A stretch of 64,000 nt of DNA, from the IMG/VR virus record IMGVR_UViG_3300028920_000041, positions 1 to 64,000 of that record. One strand, written 5' to 3'. Below are positions 39,457-47,526 of this stretch, one piece after another. How positions within the stretch are numbered: position 1 is the stretch's first letter; each line of letters opens with the position of its first letter. The position numbers were made by a program, and so were the translations under genes. Below the pieces are notes generated by a model. It had not been told where the DNA came from and did not search any database. It saw only the letters and a list, made by a program, of their open reading frames with translations. The DNA comes from a virus.

Positions 39457-40098
39457 TACCCACGCTAAATCCTCCCTAAACCACTTCCAGATGGTAATTC
39501 CATTCGGTCTTTACCAATCACTATCTTATGTTTTTCGCAGTAGACTTTGTAGCTAACCCGTCAAACATGATCAGTCAAGACAAGCAAAACAACTTCTTGA
39601 GCGATGACTTCAAGTCAAACTCATTCGTTTGTTGTTCCTTCCAAAGAGATTTTCATCTCAAGTCTTGACTTCTCCAACCAATCAAACTTAACAATTCATT
39701 TAACACACCAACTATGTCCAAACAGTCTTAACACTGTTTGTGACCAAGATACCCCTTTTCACCCTATAGGGGATGCATCAAACCATGTCAATTTCGCCCA
39801 AATCCATCCGATATTGACACAAACCAAATCAACTCAAACAAACGATATCAACAGCACAACCCAATCAACACTCCTCACTGACACAAACGATATCAACAAC
39901 ACAAACCAACCCCACAGAACACACAAACCGAATCAACGAACCCAAACAGCTAACTCCAACCCTATCAACAAAACACACAAACGATATCAAAAAACACACA
40001 AATCATGTCAAGACGTAGTTTCCCCCCGGTGGAACCGCGCTGTTTCGTGACTTTTGGATCTGATTCACTATGTAACGGACAATAACAAGGAGAAACAA
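39457..40098 (+). promoter_or_regulatory. G-poor non-coding region with palindromes and repeats
   Basis: About 640 bases with no convincing gene; an open frame at 39604-40050 is low-complexity Thr/Asn/Gln from the base composition. From about 39780 to 40015 the + strand is almost all A and C. Palindromes: TGACTT-C-AAGTCA (39605-39617), AAGTC-TT-GACTT (39660-39671), CAAACAGT/ACTGTTTG with a six-base loop (39719-39740), and CCCTATAGGG (39762-39771). It separates the small early-type genes from the virion-type genes, so it may hold an origin, a partition site or the main late promoter. Confidence 0.55.
39841..39990 (+). repeat. iteron-like repeats AACGATATCAACA
   Basis: Copies at 39841-39853 and 39886-39898 are identical, and 39980-39990 matches the first eleven bases. 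Looser forms (CCGAATCAAC, ATCATGTCAA, CCATGTCAA) lie between and around them. The good copies are 45 and 94 bases apart. The GATATC core is palindromic. Confidence 0.6.
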
Positions 40099-40524
40099 AT
40101 GGGATTCAAGCGAATGAACGAAGTTGGACCCGGTGGCTACTCTGGACCCGAGAAGGTACTGAGAGATGAAAAGAAGAAGAAGAAGCCAAAGTTCGGCAAG
40201 ATCACAACCAAGAACACGAGCGATGATGAAATCTCTGTAAAGGCTCCAGCTGGGAGCATGATGGCAGACAAGCTTGACAATACGGATTTCCAAAAGGAGA
40301 TCAAAGGCGTCAAGACTTCCAAGAAGTATCCAAAGAAAGCACAAGCAAAGAGAGCGTTCCTTGCAGGCCTCATCCATAAGATGACTGGCAAGAGCGAGTC
40401 CTCGGATACAGCTAACGAGATGATTGATTTGGTACTCGAAGGCTATGATCCGTTTGACATCGTCGAGAAGTTCCCGTTCAAGAAAAAGAAGTGCAAGGAC
40501 GACGAAGAAGACGATGACGAGTAG
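40099..40524 (+). CDS. hypothetical basic/acidic protein with shared tail motif
   Basis: A 141-residue protein from ATG 40099 after AAGGAG. It is lysine rich at the start (KKKKKPKFGK), has a helical middle, and near the end the motif EMIDLVLEGYDPFDIVEKF, a degenerate copy of which recurs in several proteins up to 54.6 kb. It ends in an acidic tail. It opens the block that I take to be virion or capsid-associated proteins. Confidence 0.65.
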   Translation: MGFKRMNEVGPGGYSGPEKVLRDEKKKKKPKFGKITTKNTSDDEISVKAPAGSMMADKLDNTDFQKEIKGVKTSKKYPKKAQAKRAFLAGLIHKMTGKSESSDTANEMIDLVLEGYDPFDIVEKFPFKKKKCKDDEEDDDE

Positions 40525-40561
40525 GTCATAACGATAACCCACAAACACAGCACATAGCCCA

Positions 40562-41440
40562 ATGACAAAAAACGCATCGAATAGCAGAGCAAGAAACCCG
40601 CCCAAAGAATCTGTAGCAACCAGGCTCGTTGAATCAGCCACACAAGGAACACTTCCAGCCGATTTAATCAAGTCTATGATCTACCAGGGTAAGTTTAACG
40701 ATGACCACAAAGAGCATCACTATAAGCTAACTGAAGGTGAAGCCGCTTTCAAGCTCAACACACCGGAAGAGATGACACAGGTTGAAGAGCTTATAACGAA
40801 CTTGTCAGCGGCACAAATACCCTATACTCTTTCAGACGATGAAGACACAAGAGAAGTAGTCTTGTCATGGAAAGAAGAGTACACAGATCAAATTGAATCC
40901 ACGATGGAAGCTCTTGGTATCGAAGTCTACGATGATGACAGTCAAACAGAGTCACTTATAGAGACTTCCATTTTCAAACCGCAAGGCGAAATCAAGAACA
41001 CAAAACCACCATACAAGAGAAAGCCGACCGGTTACTTGCAGAGACTCTCAAAGAAGACACAATCCACGCATGCAAGAGGCCTGCAGCCAGAGACACCAAT
41101 AGAGCCGATGGTATCGGCTATGGAGCAATCAATGAACGTAAAAGAGATGATCGACAGTGTTATCAACGGTGAGTCTGTAAAGCACTTGGTAGGCTCTTTC
41201 TGTGAATCTGATAAGCCTTGGTTGAAGAAACTAAAGAGTCTTGGATGGGATCCGACTCCTGTAGAGGTTAAGCAAGCTCTTTCTACCTATAAATCGCTCA
41301 ATAAGAAGTATGGGGCGCAGAGGGCAGCAGTTGAAGTGTTTGGAGGTGTAAAGAACAAACTTCGTAGAGCAGAGATGGCAAATGTTCTACGAAAAGAACT
41401 TGGCTTAGATCCAGTGGAGTTGCCTAAGCCTCTTAGGTAG
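40562..41440 (+). CDS. hypothetical protein with shared motif
   Basis: A 292-residue protein without a clear ribosome site before ATG 40562. Region 40-135 is globular and acidic; a basic, proline-rich linker follows; the motif EMIDSVINGESVKHLVGSF lies near residue 200; the C-terminus (TPVEVKQALSTYKSLNKKYG onward) is helical. No family is recognised; likely a virion-associated protein from context. Confidence 0.65.
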   Translation: MTKNASNSRARNPPKESVATRLVESATQGTLPADLIKSMIYQGKFNDDHKEHHYKLTEGEAAFKLNTPEEMTQVEELITNLSAAQIPYTLSDDEDTREVVLSWKEEYTDQIESTMEALGIEVYDDDSQTESLIETSIFKPQGEIKNTKPPYKRKPTGYLQRLSKKTQSTHARGLQPETPIEPMVSAMEQSMNVKEMIDSVINGESVKHLVGSFCESDKPWLKKLKSLGWDPTPVEVKQALSTYKSLNKKYGAQRAAVEVFGGVKNKLRRAEMANVLRKELGLDPVELPKPLR

Positions 41441-41471
41441 GGATATAGTAATCTATCCAAGGAGCAAGCAA

Positions 41472-41909
41472 ATGGATTGGTCACCAAATAGCTCAAAGAG
41501 AAGACTGCTGGAAGCCTGCGAGTCAAGAGGCATTGATGCTTCAATGACTATGGTCAAAGCTGAGCTGATTGCTTTGCTGACAGCTCACGACATAGAAGCC
41601 GACATAGAAGCCGATCAAGGCCCACCAGAGCCACCTGCAGAGCCCACACAGCTGCCACCCCTTCCCCCTATCCCCAAGTTCGAGCCGACTCCTAAACCGG
41701 CCCCACAGGCCACGCCAGAGCCACCACAGGCCACGCCAGAGCAAGGTGGAGTCCTGGATTACCTCGCAGCGGCAGAAGAGAAGGTATCCCTGAAACACCT
41801 TGTCAAAGACCTTGGCAGTGAAGTGATCGAAGAACTCAGAGAGCTAGTAAAAGCCAACAAAGTAACTCAGTACAAACAGCACAACAATTTTTGGTACAAG
41901 GCTAGGTAA
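41472..41909 (+). CDS. SAP-like / winged-helix-like protein with proline linker
   Basis: A 145-residue protein. Residues 8-40 (KRRLLEACESRGIDASMTMVKAELIALL) resemble the SAP DNA-binding helix pair. A Pro/Glu/Thr linker built from short repeats follows (two copies of a 12-base DNA unit coding IEAD, and of an ATPEPPQ-type unit). The C-terminal 50 residues look like a winged helix (SLKHLVKDLGSEVIEELRELVK). Confidence 0.6.
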   Translation: MDWSPNSSKRRLLEACESRGIDASMTMVKAELIALLTAHDIEADIEADQGPPEPPAEPTQLPPLPPIPKFEPTPKPAPQATPEPPQATPEQGGVLDYLAAAEEKVSLKHLVKDLGSEVIEELRELVKANKVTQYKQHNNFWYKAR

Positions 41910-41920
41910 TAGTCCACTAG

Positions 41921-42562
41921 ATGACACCCGAGCTAATCACACCAAAGCCGATCATATTCATACACATACCAAGAACTGGAGGTATGTCTTTCCGTAAGAT
42001 GATGCACATTGCTTACGGCTATGACAACATAGGTAGGCCATGGTGGGGTGAGCATGAAGGCGAGTACATAAACGATAAGCAGAAGTCTAAGAAAGCTTGG
42101 TATGGTCACTTCAAGTTTGGACTACATGAGCAGATACCTTTTCCAGTCAAATACTTCACTATAGTAAGAGAGCCAGCAGCTAGGTTGCTATCTGAGTATC
42201 ATAGAAACGAGTACAGGACTCGATATAACATGAGTCCATTGGACTTGGCTAGATCTGACAGAGGCAATAACATCATGGTTCGTATGCTATCAGGTGCGAA
42301 CATGACAGACACTCTAACGATACACCATGTAGATATCGCTATGGCCAACATAGAAGAGCACTTCGTTTTCGTTGGCCAGACAGAGAAGTTTTCTGACATT
42401 ATGCGAGTAGTAAAGCGCATGGGTTGGCCTGTATCGAAACAGCCTCATGAGAACACCGGTAAGACAGAAACGATAACACTGAATGAGTTGATAGATCTAA
42501 GGAAGCTACCAGAGCTTGCCTTGGACTATGAACTATACAGGAGGGTTGCCTATGCCTGGTAG
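41921..42562 (+). CDS. sulfotransferase-family protein
   Basis: A 213-residue protein with the two nucleotide-binding motifs of sulfotransferases. IIFIHIPRTGGMSFRK is the 5'-phosphosulfate loop, and FTIVREPAARLLSEY is the 3'-phosphate motif. It should transfer sulfate from PAPS to a sugar or protein, and it resembles the heparan-sulfate 2-O type found in marine bacteria and large viruses. A role in modifying the cell surface or virion glycans is inference. The gene overlaps the next start by 11 bases. Confidence 0.8.
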   Translation: MTPELITPKPIIFIHIPRTGGMSFRKMMHIAYGYDNIGRPWWGEHEGEYINDKQKSKKAWYGHFKFGLHEQIPFPVKYFTIVREPAARLLSEYHRNEYRTRYNMSPLDLARSDRGNNIMVRMLSGANMTDTLTIHHVDIAMANIEEHFVFVGQTEKFSDIMRVVKRMGWPVSKQPHENTGKTETITLNELIDLRKLPELALDYELYRRVAYAW

Positions 42563-43100
42563 AGTAGAGTCCATTCGACAAGTACTAAGGTCTACGTTAC
42601 TGGAGTCAACACAAGATTTTTCGAAGATGTCTAAGGATCAGCTAAAGGATGCACGTCAGATGTATCAAGACGTTATTTCCATGAATAAATCCAAGGGAAG
42701 GCCTATAAAGCAGTACTACCTTGATAATTTGAGTAGTATTGAGGCTCTTCTTTCAGGCAAGCCTAGTGGTCAAGGTGTTACTAGCGATCCTTCAGTGTTT
42801 GGGCATCCACAGCAAACTAGCCATCCTAAGTATAGAAACTTGGTTCCTGTCAAAGTAAAAACCAAGGCACAGGTTCAGAAGTTCATAGACAAAGCACAGA
42901 AGTCTTATGATTCAATAATGACTAAATGGTCTAAGGAAGAGGCTATTGCTTTAGGTAGAATCAAGGCAACACCGACACGAAGAGCTAAAGCCAAGAGAGC
43001 TATCAAGTCAAGAGACTGGATTGATCTGAAAAGCTATGCAGAGCTTATCAGAGATGAGACAATGAAAGAGCTTCAGAGGCTTTACAAGTTGGCGGGATAA
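42552..43100 (+). CDS. hypothetical protein with shared N-terminal leader, copy 1
   Basis: A 182-residue protein from ATG 42552, seven bases after AGGAGG. The leader MPGRVESIRQVLRSTLLES is nearly the same as in the next two genes, while the rest, a basic helical protein, is unrelated to them. A leader ending in LLE resembles T4 capsid-targeting sequences that the prohead protease removes after (L/I)xE, which suggests packaging into the head. The cargo function is unknown. Confidence 0.7.
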   Translation: MPGRVESIRQVLRSTLLESTQDFSKMSKDQLKDARQMYQDVISMNKSKGRPIKQYYLDNLSSIEALLSGKPSGQGVTSDPSVFGHPQQTSHPKYRNLVPVKVKTKAQVQKFIDKAQKSYDSIMTKWSKEEAIALGRIKATPTRRAKAKRAIKSRDWIDLKSYAELIRDETMKELQRLYKLAG

Positions 43101-43112
43101 AGAGAGAGACCT

Positions 43113-43703
43113 ATGCCTGGTAAAGTAGAGTCCATTCGACAAGTACTCAGAGAGTCCCTTTTGAAAGAAGCCAATGATTGGGATGGTCGTTCTACAATGT
43201 TTGGACACCTTCCAAGCCAAGATCTATACTTCTCTCCAGTTGAGAAGCTAAAAAACGGTAACTACAAGGGCTATATGGTTGATGTGAGTTCGGGCCGACC
43301 AAAGAAGGCCAAACAGACCAGTATGAACAAGCGTTGGTGGTCAGAGTCCTGGAAGATAATCAGTCAAAGCGAAGTTCCAAAAACGGTGCTTAGCAAGTTT
43401 TCAGACAAAATCGAATTACAAGCGCAGAAGGCCAGCGAACCAAAGGCAGCACCAACACCTGTTAATGTTAAGTCACCGGACAAGCTCTTGACGCAGAGAC
43501 AAGCCAGGGTAGGGCTCAGAGTAGATACAGATCCAGAGAGTGAAAGCAGTAGTTGGGTGATTCGGCGTATGACAAACAAGTCTGTTACCATTGGCTCTGA
43601 TAGTGGGGTTGACGTTGGACCAAAGTTTGCTGGAAGGACATTCATGTATCGTTGGGACGGTACAGGGTTTGTTAGACAAAAACAGTACCTCTATGCGGTG
43701 TGA
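43113..43703 (+). CDS. hypothetical protein with shared N-terminal leader, copy 2
   Basis: A 196-residue protein with leader MPGKVESIRQVLRESLLKE. Its first 35 DNA bases match copy 1 at 34 positions, so the leader was copied recently or is under strong constraint. The cargo is beta-rich: an N-terminal part with an SGRPKKAKQ loop and a C-terminal domain (WVIRRMTNKSVTIGSDSG). The ATG follows GAGAGAGA. The family is unknown. Confidence 0.7.
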   Translation: MPGKVESIRQVLRESLLKEANDWDGRSTMFGHLPSQDLYFSPVEKLKNGNYKGYMVDVSSGRPKKAKQTSMNKRWWSESWKIISQSEVPKTVLSKFSDKIELQAQKASEPKAAPTPVNVKSPDKLLTQRQARVGLRVDTDPESESSSWVIRRMTNKSVTIGSDSGVDVGPKFAGRTFMYRWDGTGFVRQKQYLYAV

Positions 43704-43705
43704 CG

Positions 43706-44497
43706 ATGCCTGATACGGTTCAAGAGTCCATTAGAGACTCTCTGAGAGCAACGCTACTTGAGGGAAGACCTGTCCCTATCAAGAAAGCCTATCTGAAAAG
43801 GCTAGCTAGGTCTCTATTTGATGAAATGTACAAAAGGTGGCTCAAACCATTTCACTTAAAGAAGCGGGATCGACCAACCAGTATATTGTTCATTGGGAGT
43901 AAAGATGGGATCCCAAGTCACCATACTATAGAGTTTACAGAGTTAGCTGGCCCCTGGAAGGGTCGCAAGAGGCAAGTTCCCATTGTCTTCCAGTTAGGAG
44001 GAACAGGGAATTTTGTAAGAAAGTACATCACAGGTGGCGGTGTCTATAGTGTGAGGCAGGGTAAACGTAGTGTTTCTAAGTACATGATCTATCTTAATAT
44101 AGCTGATACTCTTATTCTGGATTTTGTCAAGAACAAGAAACAAGTTATAGATGAGTTTTACTCTGTTTTGATACACGAAGCAACACACCTAGCAGATCAA
44201 CTCCCTAGAGTTGCTTCTGATGCAGATAACGAAGACCTAAAAATCTACTACAATAAGCCAACAGAAGTCAGAGCGTTCATGCAGCAGATTGTTGATGAAG
44301 TAGTTGCACACGCTAGGTCCATAGCGAAAGACCTTGAAGGCTTCACTGACACAGAACAGCTTGTCAGATTGTCTCTTGAGCGAAGCACGACATGGGACAG
44401 AGTCAGACCCTACGTCAACCCAAGCAACAAAAGGAAGATACTGAAAGCTGTTCATGGAGTCATAGACAGAGCCAATCTTCCAGCTAGGTATGAGTGA
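43706..44497 (+). CDS. HExxH metalloprotease-like protein with leader, copy 3
   Basis: A 263-residue protein with a diverged leader (MPDTVQESIRDSLRATLLEG). The core carries VLIHEATHLADQL, the HExxH zinc motif, and downstream YYNKPTEVRAF, whose glutamate would be the third ligand; this pair is known from phage zincin-like proteases. Following the leader-as-packaging-tag idea, it could be carried in the virion and act on the prohead or on host proteins; this is inference. The TGATG overlap couples it to the next gene. Confidence 0.72.
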   Translation: MPDTVQESIRDSLRATLLEGRPVPIKKAYLKRLARSLFDEMYKRWLKPFHLKKRDRPTSILFIGSKDGIPSHHTIEFTELAGPWKGRKRQVPIVFQLGGTGNFVRKYITGGGVYSVRQGKRSVSKYMIYLNIADTLILDFVKNKKQVIDEFYSVLIHEATHLADQLPRVASDADNEDLKIYYNKPTEVRAFMQQIVDEVVAHARSIAKDLEGFTDTEQLVRLSLERSTTWDRVRPYVNPSNKRKILKAVHGVIDRANLPARYE

Positions 44498-47400
44498 TGC
44501 CTGACAGAGATAAGTGGATCTATGGTAAGGGCCAGTCAAAGTCCACTGGACTCTATAAAGACGTAACGTATGCCTCAAAAGGCAGTCAACCTCACTCTAC
44601 TACTCCAGATGACTGGCCATGGTCCAAAGAAGCCAAAAAGAAGTATGGTAAGAACATAGCATTCAACAAGCCATTGCCTGAAGTGTCAGACGATGAAGAT
44701 GTTGAAGCATGGTTCAAGCGTGTTGAAAAAGAACGCAAAGAACGAGAGAGACGCTATAAGCGTGAAGTCAAGTTAGGCACAGAATGGAAGACAAGAAACC
44801 TTGACTGGATCGCAGTCCTGCCTGATGCAAGTCACCCGGGCAAGGTCCGTATACAGCGCTATGATGAAGATGGCTTCTCAGGACATACTACGTTTGACAA
44901 TCTACAGAAGCTAGTGGCCTATCTCATTGAATGGGAAACATCACTAAAGAAGGCCAACGGCACTATGGACAAGTTCAGCAAGACAGCCCGATGGAAACGA
45001 GGCATGAAAAGACTAGCAGCGTTTCACACCAAAGAGTCTAGTGTTGAAGATCTTGTTGATAGGATAGACCAGTTACTTGAGAGAGCGGCGCGAATAAAGC
45101 CTATCCTTATGTTCCATGGTACGGCTTCCAAGAATCTTCGTTCAATACTCAAAAAAGGCTTTGTGCCGAATCCTAAAGAAAGGGTTTGGCAAGATGATCC
45201 AAATGCGGCACAGTCCTACCAGACAGTTACTAGAAAGACTGTAGGAGGTACCTATTTCTCTACTAACTTAAACGTAGCTACATCATCAGCATTAACAGCA
45301 GCACAAAAGTCCAAATCAGAGCAGTTGGTTATTGTTGCCAAGATACAGCCGAGAAGTGGTTATGCTGATGAAGACGACATTATTCATGATGCAAAACGCG
45401 GTATGAAGAAAGCCATGTTTCCATCTGGCCACATAGGGCATGAGGAAGCCTGGCCGCGGCGGTGGATAGAATTTGTTACGAGTCCGGGTGAAGCAAAGAA
45501 AGCTATCCAGAAGTTTGCTAAAGAGTTCAAGGTAGGTCTTGAGGCAGATCTACCTCAAGTAAAAAAGATACCCTTAGCTCCAAAAGCAGTAGAAGATATG
45601 TTTTGGGGTCTTTTAGAGCAAGTTGTAGCAAAGTGGTACTCGTATAACAAAAAGATGCCGTATGGTGCAGACTACTACGCAGCTACTAAGAGACTGAATC
45701 TCAGTAGAGAGCAAGAGCACAAGTACTATGCGTTGGTCTTGAAAAGGCTAAAGAGAGTCAGTTTGCAGAAGGCAGAAAAGCGCTACCTTAGTGCTGCAGA
45801 TAAGCTAACCAGACAGTTAAGCAAGTTAGCTATACCGAAGCCAGATGCTTTTAGAACGAATGTGAGGATCACAGACCCTGTCAACTTCAGGGGTAAGAAC
45901 AAGATTATTGCTGTGTTTGAGATGCGTAGTGGTGAGGACTATAAAGAAGATATCAAAGTCCACTATGGTAAGATCCCTTCAGAGGTAAAGAGCGCTCTTA
46001 ACCAGAATCTTGGGGACTGGCGTGAGGTTGATAAGTTTGAAACGTCTAGTTGGTGGACTAAGGCAAATAATGAGTCTGCTATGACTTTTTCAGATCCAAA
46101 GACGACACAAGAAAAGAAAGCTCTGAAGATGAACCGAAAGAAGTCAGAACAACAGCTCATCTCGAAGATTCAGAGCTTCATAGGTGACACTAATGAGGAA
46201 ACTCGACATAATACTAGGGTTCATGTTCGCTATGATAACAGCAGCACTGATCTACATAATCATGTCACTGAACTAGCAATAGGCAAGTTCAACTGGAAGC
46301 CTCTAAGAGATACGCCTATCGGTCCAGTCAAAGGCTATGAAGCAACCGGTTCGCTAAAGGGTAGGGCGAAGATTGAAAAGCGAAAAGTTGGAAGAGCACA
46401 GCGCTGGTTTTTGGTGTTGGATGGTAAGGACTATCCAATGCCTGGCAAGAAAGCGTCACTGGACCATGCCGAAGGGACTATAAAGAAAATGCTAGAATCA
46501 ACAGCCCTAGATCTTATTGAGCAAGTCATTCAAGGCGAAAGTCCATCGGAGTTGATTGAAAAGGTCAGCTACGCTTATGACATTCGACTTGACCAGAACA
46601 TACGAACTGGACCCGTGGTAAAGCTCACTAGCGGTCATTTCGGCGTAGCGAGTGCTCACAACTACGCCACAGAGTATGTGTGCGAAGCTAAGAAGGTCAA
46701 AGCAGTATGGTCGAAAGGTGCTACCAGAGCTTCTATAAGAAAGTGGCCTTTGACTGGCCGTAAAGCAGACCAATACAAAGATGGTACTTGGGCATGGGTA
46801 ACAAAGCTTGTCGATAATTGGAGTTCATCCAGTACGCGAAGACCTAAGCTTGTGATCAATGTTTTGGTATGGGACATGGATGGTAAACCTGTGCATAAAA
46901 AGCTTGGGCAGGAATTCACAGCGAAGGACTTAAAGGCAGCAAAGAGCTATGCAAAGAAGCTTATAGAGGATGGATTGTCTAGAATGACTAGTGTTGAGGG
47001 TAGGGTTATTATGCCTTATGAAGAAGATCAAATTGTTAATTTTGGGACTTTCGAACCTGCTAGGTCGTATGGGGAGGCGTTGAACGAAGTACGTAAGAAG
47101 CGAACACCATTCTATCAGATGGGTAAGGATGCTTTTGAGTCAGGTGTCAAGAGTCCAGCACCTATACTCAATAAGAAGGTGTTTGGTAAGATCTCAAAGA
47201 TAAAGTCAGACAAAGAACGTATGAAAGCAATGAAGGACTATCAAGATGGATGGCAACAAGCCAACCTAGATTCTCCACTTTCAGAGTCTATTGATGAAGC
47301 TAAGGGTAAGAAGCGCAAGGTTGGTGGTAGAATGGAGTATGCTCTAAGAGCTGCAGCAGATCATGGTATTACTGCCGGTGGTTCTTTTGCTTCATTTTCC

Positions 47401-47511
47401 TTGTTTCACAAAATGAGGGAAGCAGAGCTTATACATCCTCCAGGTTCAGGAGCTTGGAAGATCACAGATAAAGGTAAGCAAGCGCTCAAAGATGGGTTCT
47501 ACTACGCTTGA
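44497..47511 (+). CDS. large multidomain protein with ADP-ribosyltransferase-like domain
   Basis: A 1004-residue protein starting at TGATG. Residues about 200-345 look like an ADP-ribosyltransferase: MFHGTASKNLRSILKKGFVP (His207), GGTYFSTNLNVA (Tyr253) and RRWIEFV (Glu325), the H-Y-E pattern of the PARP-like branch. The motif DLIEQVIQGESPSELIEKV lies about two thirds along. The C-terminus (MEYALRAAADHGITAGGSF to the end) looks like a winged helix. T4 packages and injects Alt, an ADP-ribosyltransferase that modifies host RNA polymerase; this protein is a natural analogue but the link is inferred. Some of the middle is uncharacterised. Confidence 0.65.
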   Translation: MPDRDKWIYGKGQSKSTGLYKDVTYASKGSQPHSTTPDDWPWSKEAKKKYGKNIAFNKPLPEVSDDEDVEAWFKRVEKERKERERRYKREVKLGTEWKTRNLDWIAVLPDASHPGKVRIQRYDEDGFSGHTTFDNLQKLVAYLIEWETSLKKANGTMDKFSKTARWKRGMKRLAAFHTKESSVEDLVDRIDQLLERAARIKPILMFHGTASKNLRSILKKGFVPNPKERVWQDDPNAAQSYQTVTRKTVGGTYFSTNLNVATSSALTAAQKSKSEQLVIVAKIQPRSGYADEDDIIHDAKRGMKKAMFPSGHIGHEEAWPRRWIEFVTSPGEAKKAIQKFAKEFKVGLEADLPQVKKIPLAPKAVEDMFWGLLEQVVAKWYSYNKKMPYGADYYAATKRLNLSREQEHKYYALVLKRLKRVSLQKAEKRYLSAADKLTRQLSKLAIPKPDAFRTNVRITDPVNFRGKNKIIAVFEMRSGEDYKEDIKVHYGKIPSEVKSALNQNLGDWREVDKFETSSWWTKANNESAMTFSDPKTTQEKKALKMNRKKSEQQLISKIQSFIGDTNEETRHNTRVHVRYDNSSTDLHNHVTELAIGKFNWKPLRDTPIGPVKGYEATGSLKGRAKIEKRKVGRAQRWFLVLDGKDYPMPGKKASLDHAEGTIKKMLESTALDLIEQVIQGESPSELIEKVSYAYDIRLDQNIRTGPVVKLTSGHFGVASAHNYATEYVCEAKKVKAVWSKGATRASIRKWPLTGRKADQYKDGTWAWVTKLVDNWSSSSTRRPKLVINVLVWDMDGKPVHKKLGQEFTAKDLKAAKSYAKKLIEDGLSRMTSVEGRVIMPYEEDQIVNFGTFEPARSYGEALNEVRKKRTPFYQMGKDAFESGVKSPAPILNKKVFGKISKIKSDKERMKAMKDYQDGWQQANLDSPLSESIDEAKGKKRKVGGRMEYALRAAADHGITAGGSFASFSLFHKMREAELIHPPGSGAWKITDKGKQALKDGFYYA

Positions 47512-47526
47512 TATGGAGTTAGTAAC

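Noticed and set aside
39604-40050. Plus-strand open frame of 148 codons in the G-poor region
   Set aside because: Threonine, asparagine and glutamine runs follow directly from the A/C-rich repeats, there is no ribosome site, and the repeats look like binding sites.
40003-40671. Minus-strand open frame of 222 codons with many hydrophobic residues
   Set aside because: It lies opposite two genes that have better context and its leucine/phenylalanine richness is the mirror of lysine and glutamate codons on the + strand; no ribosome site precedes it.
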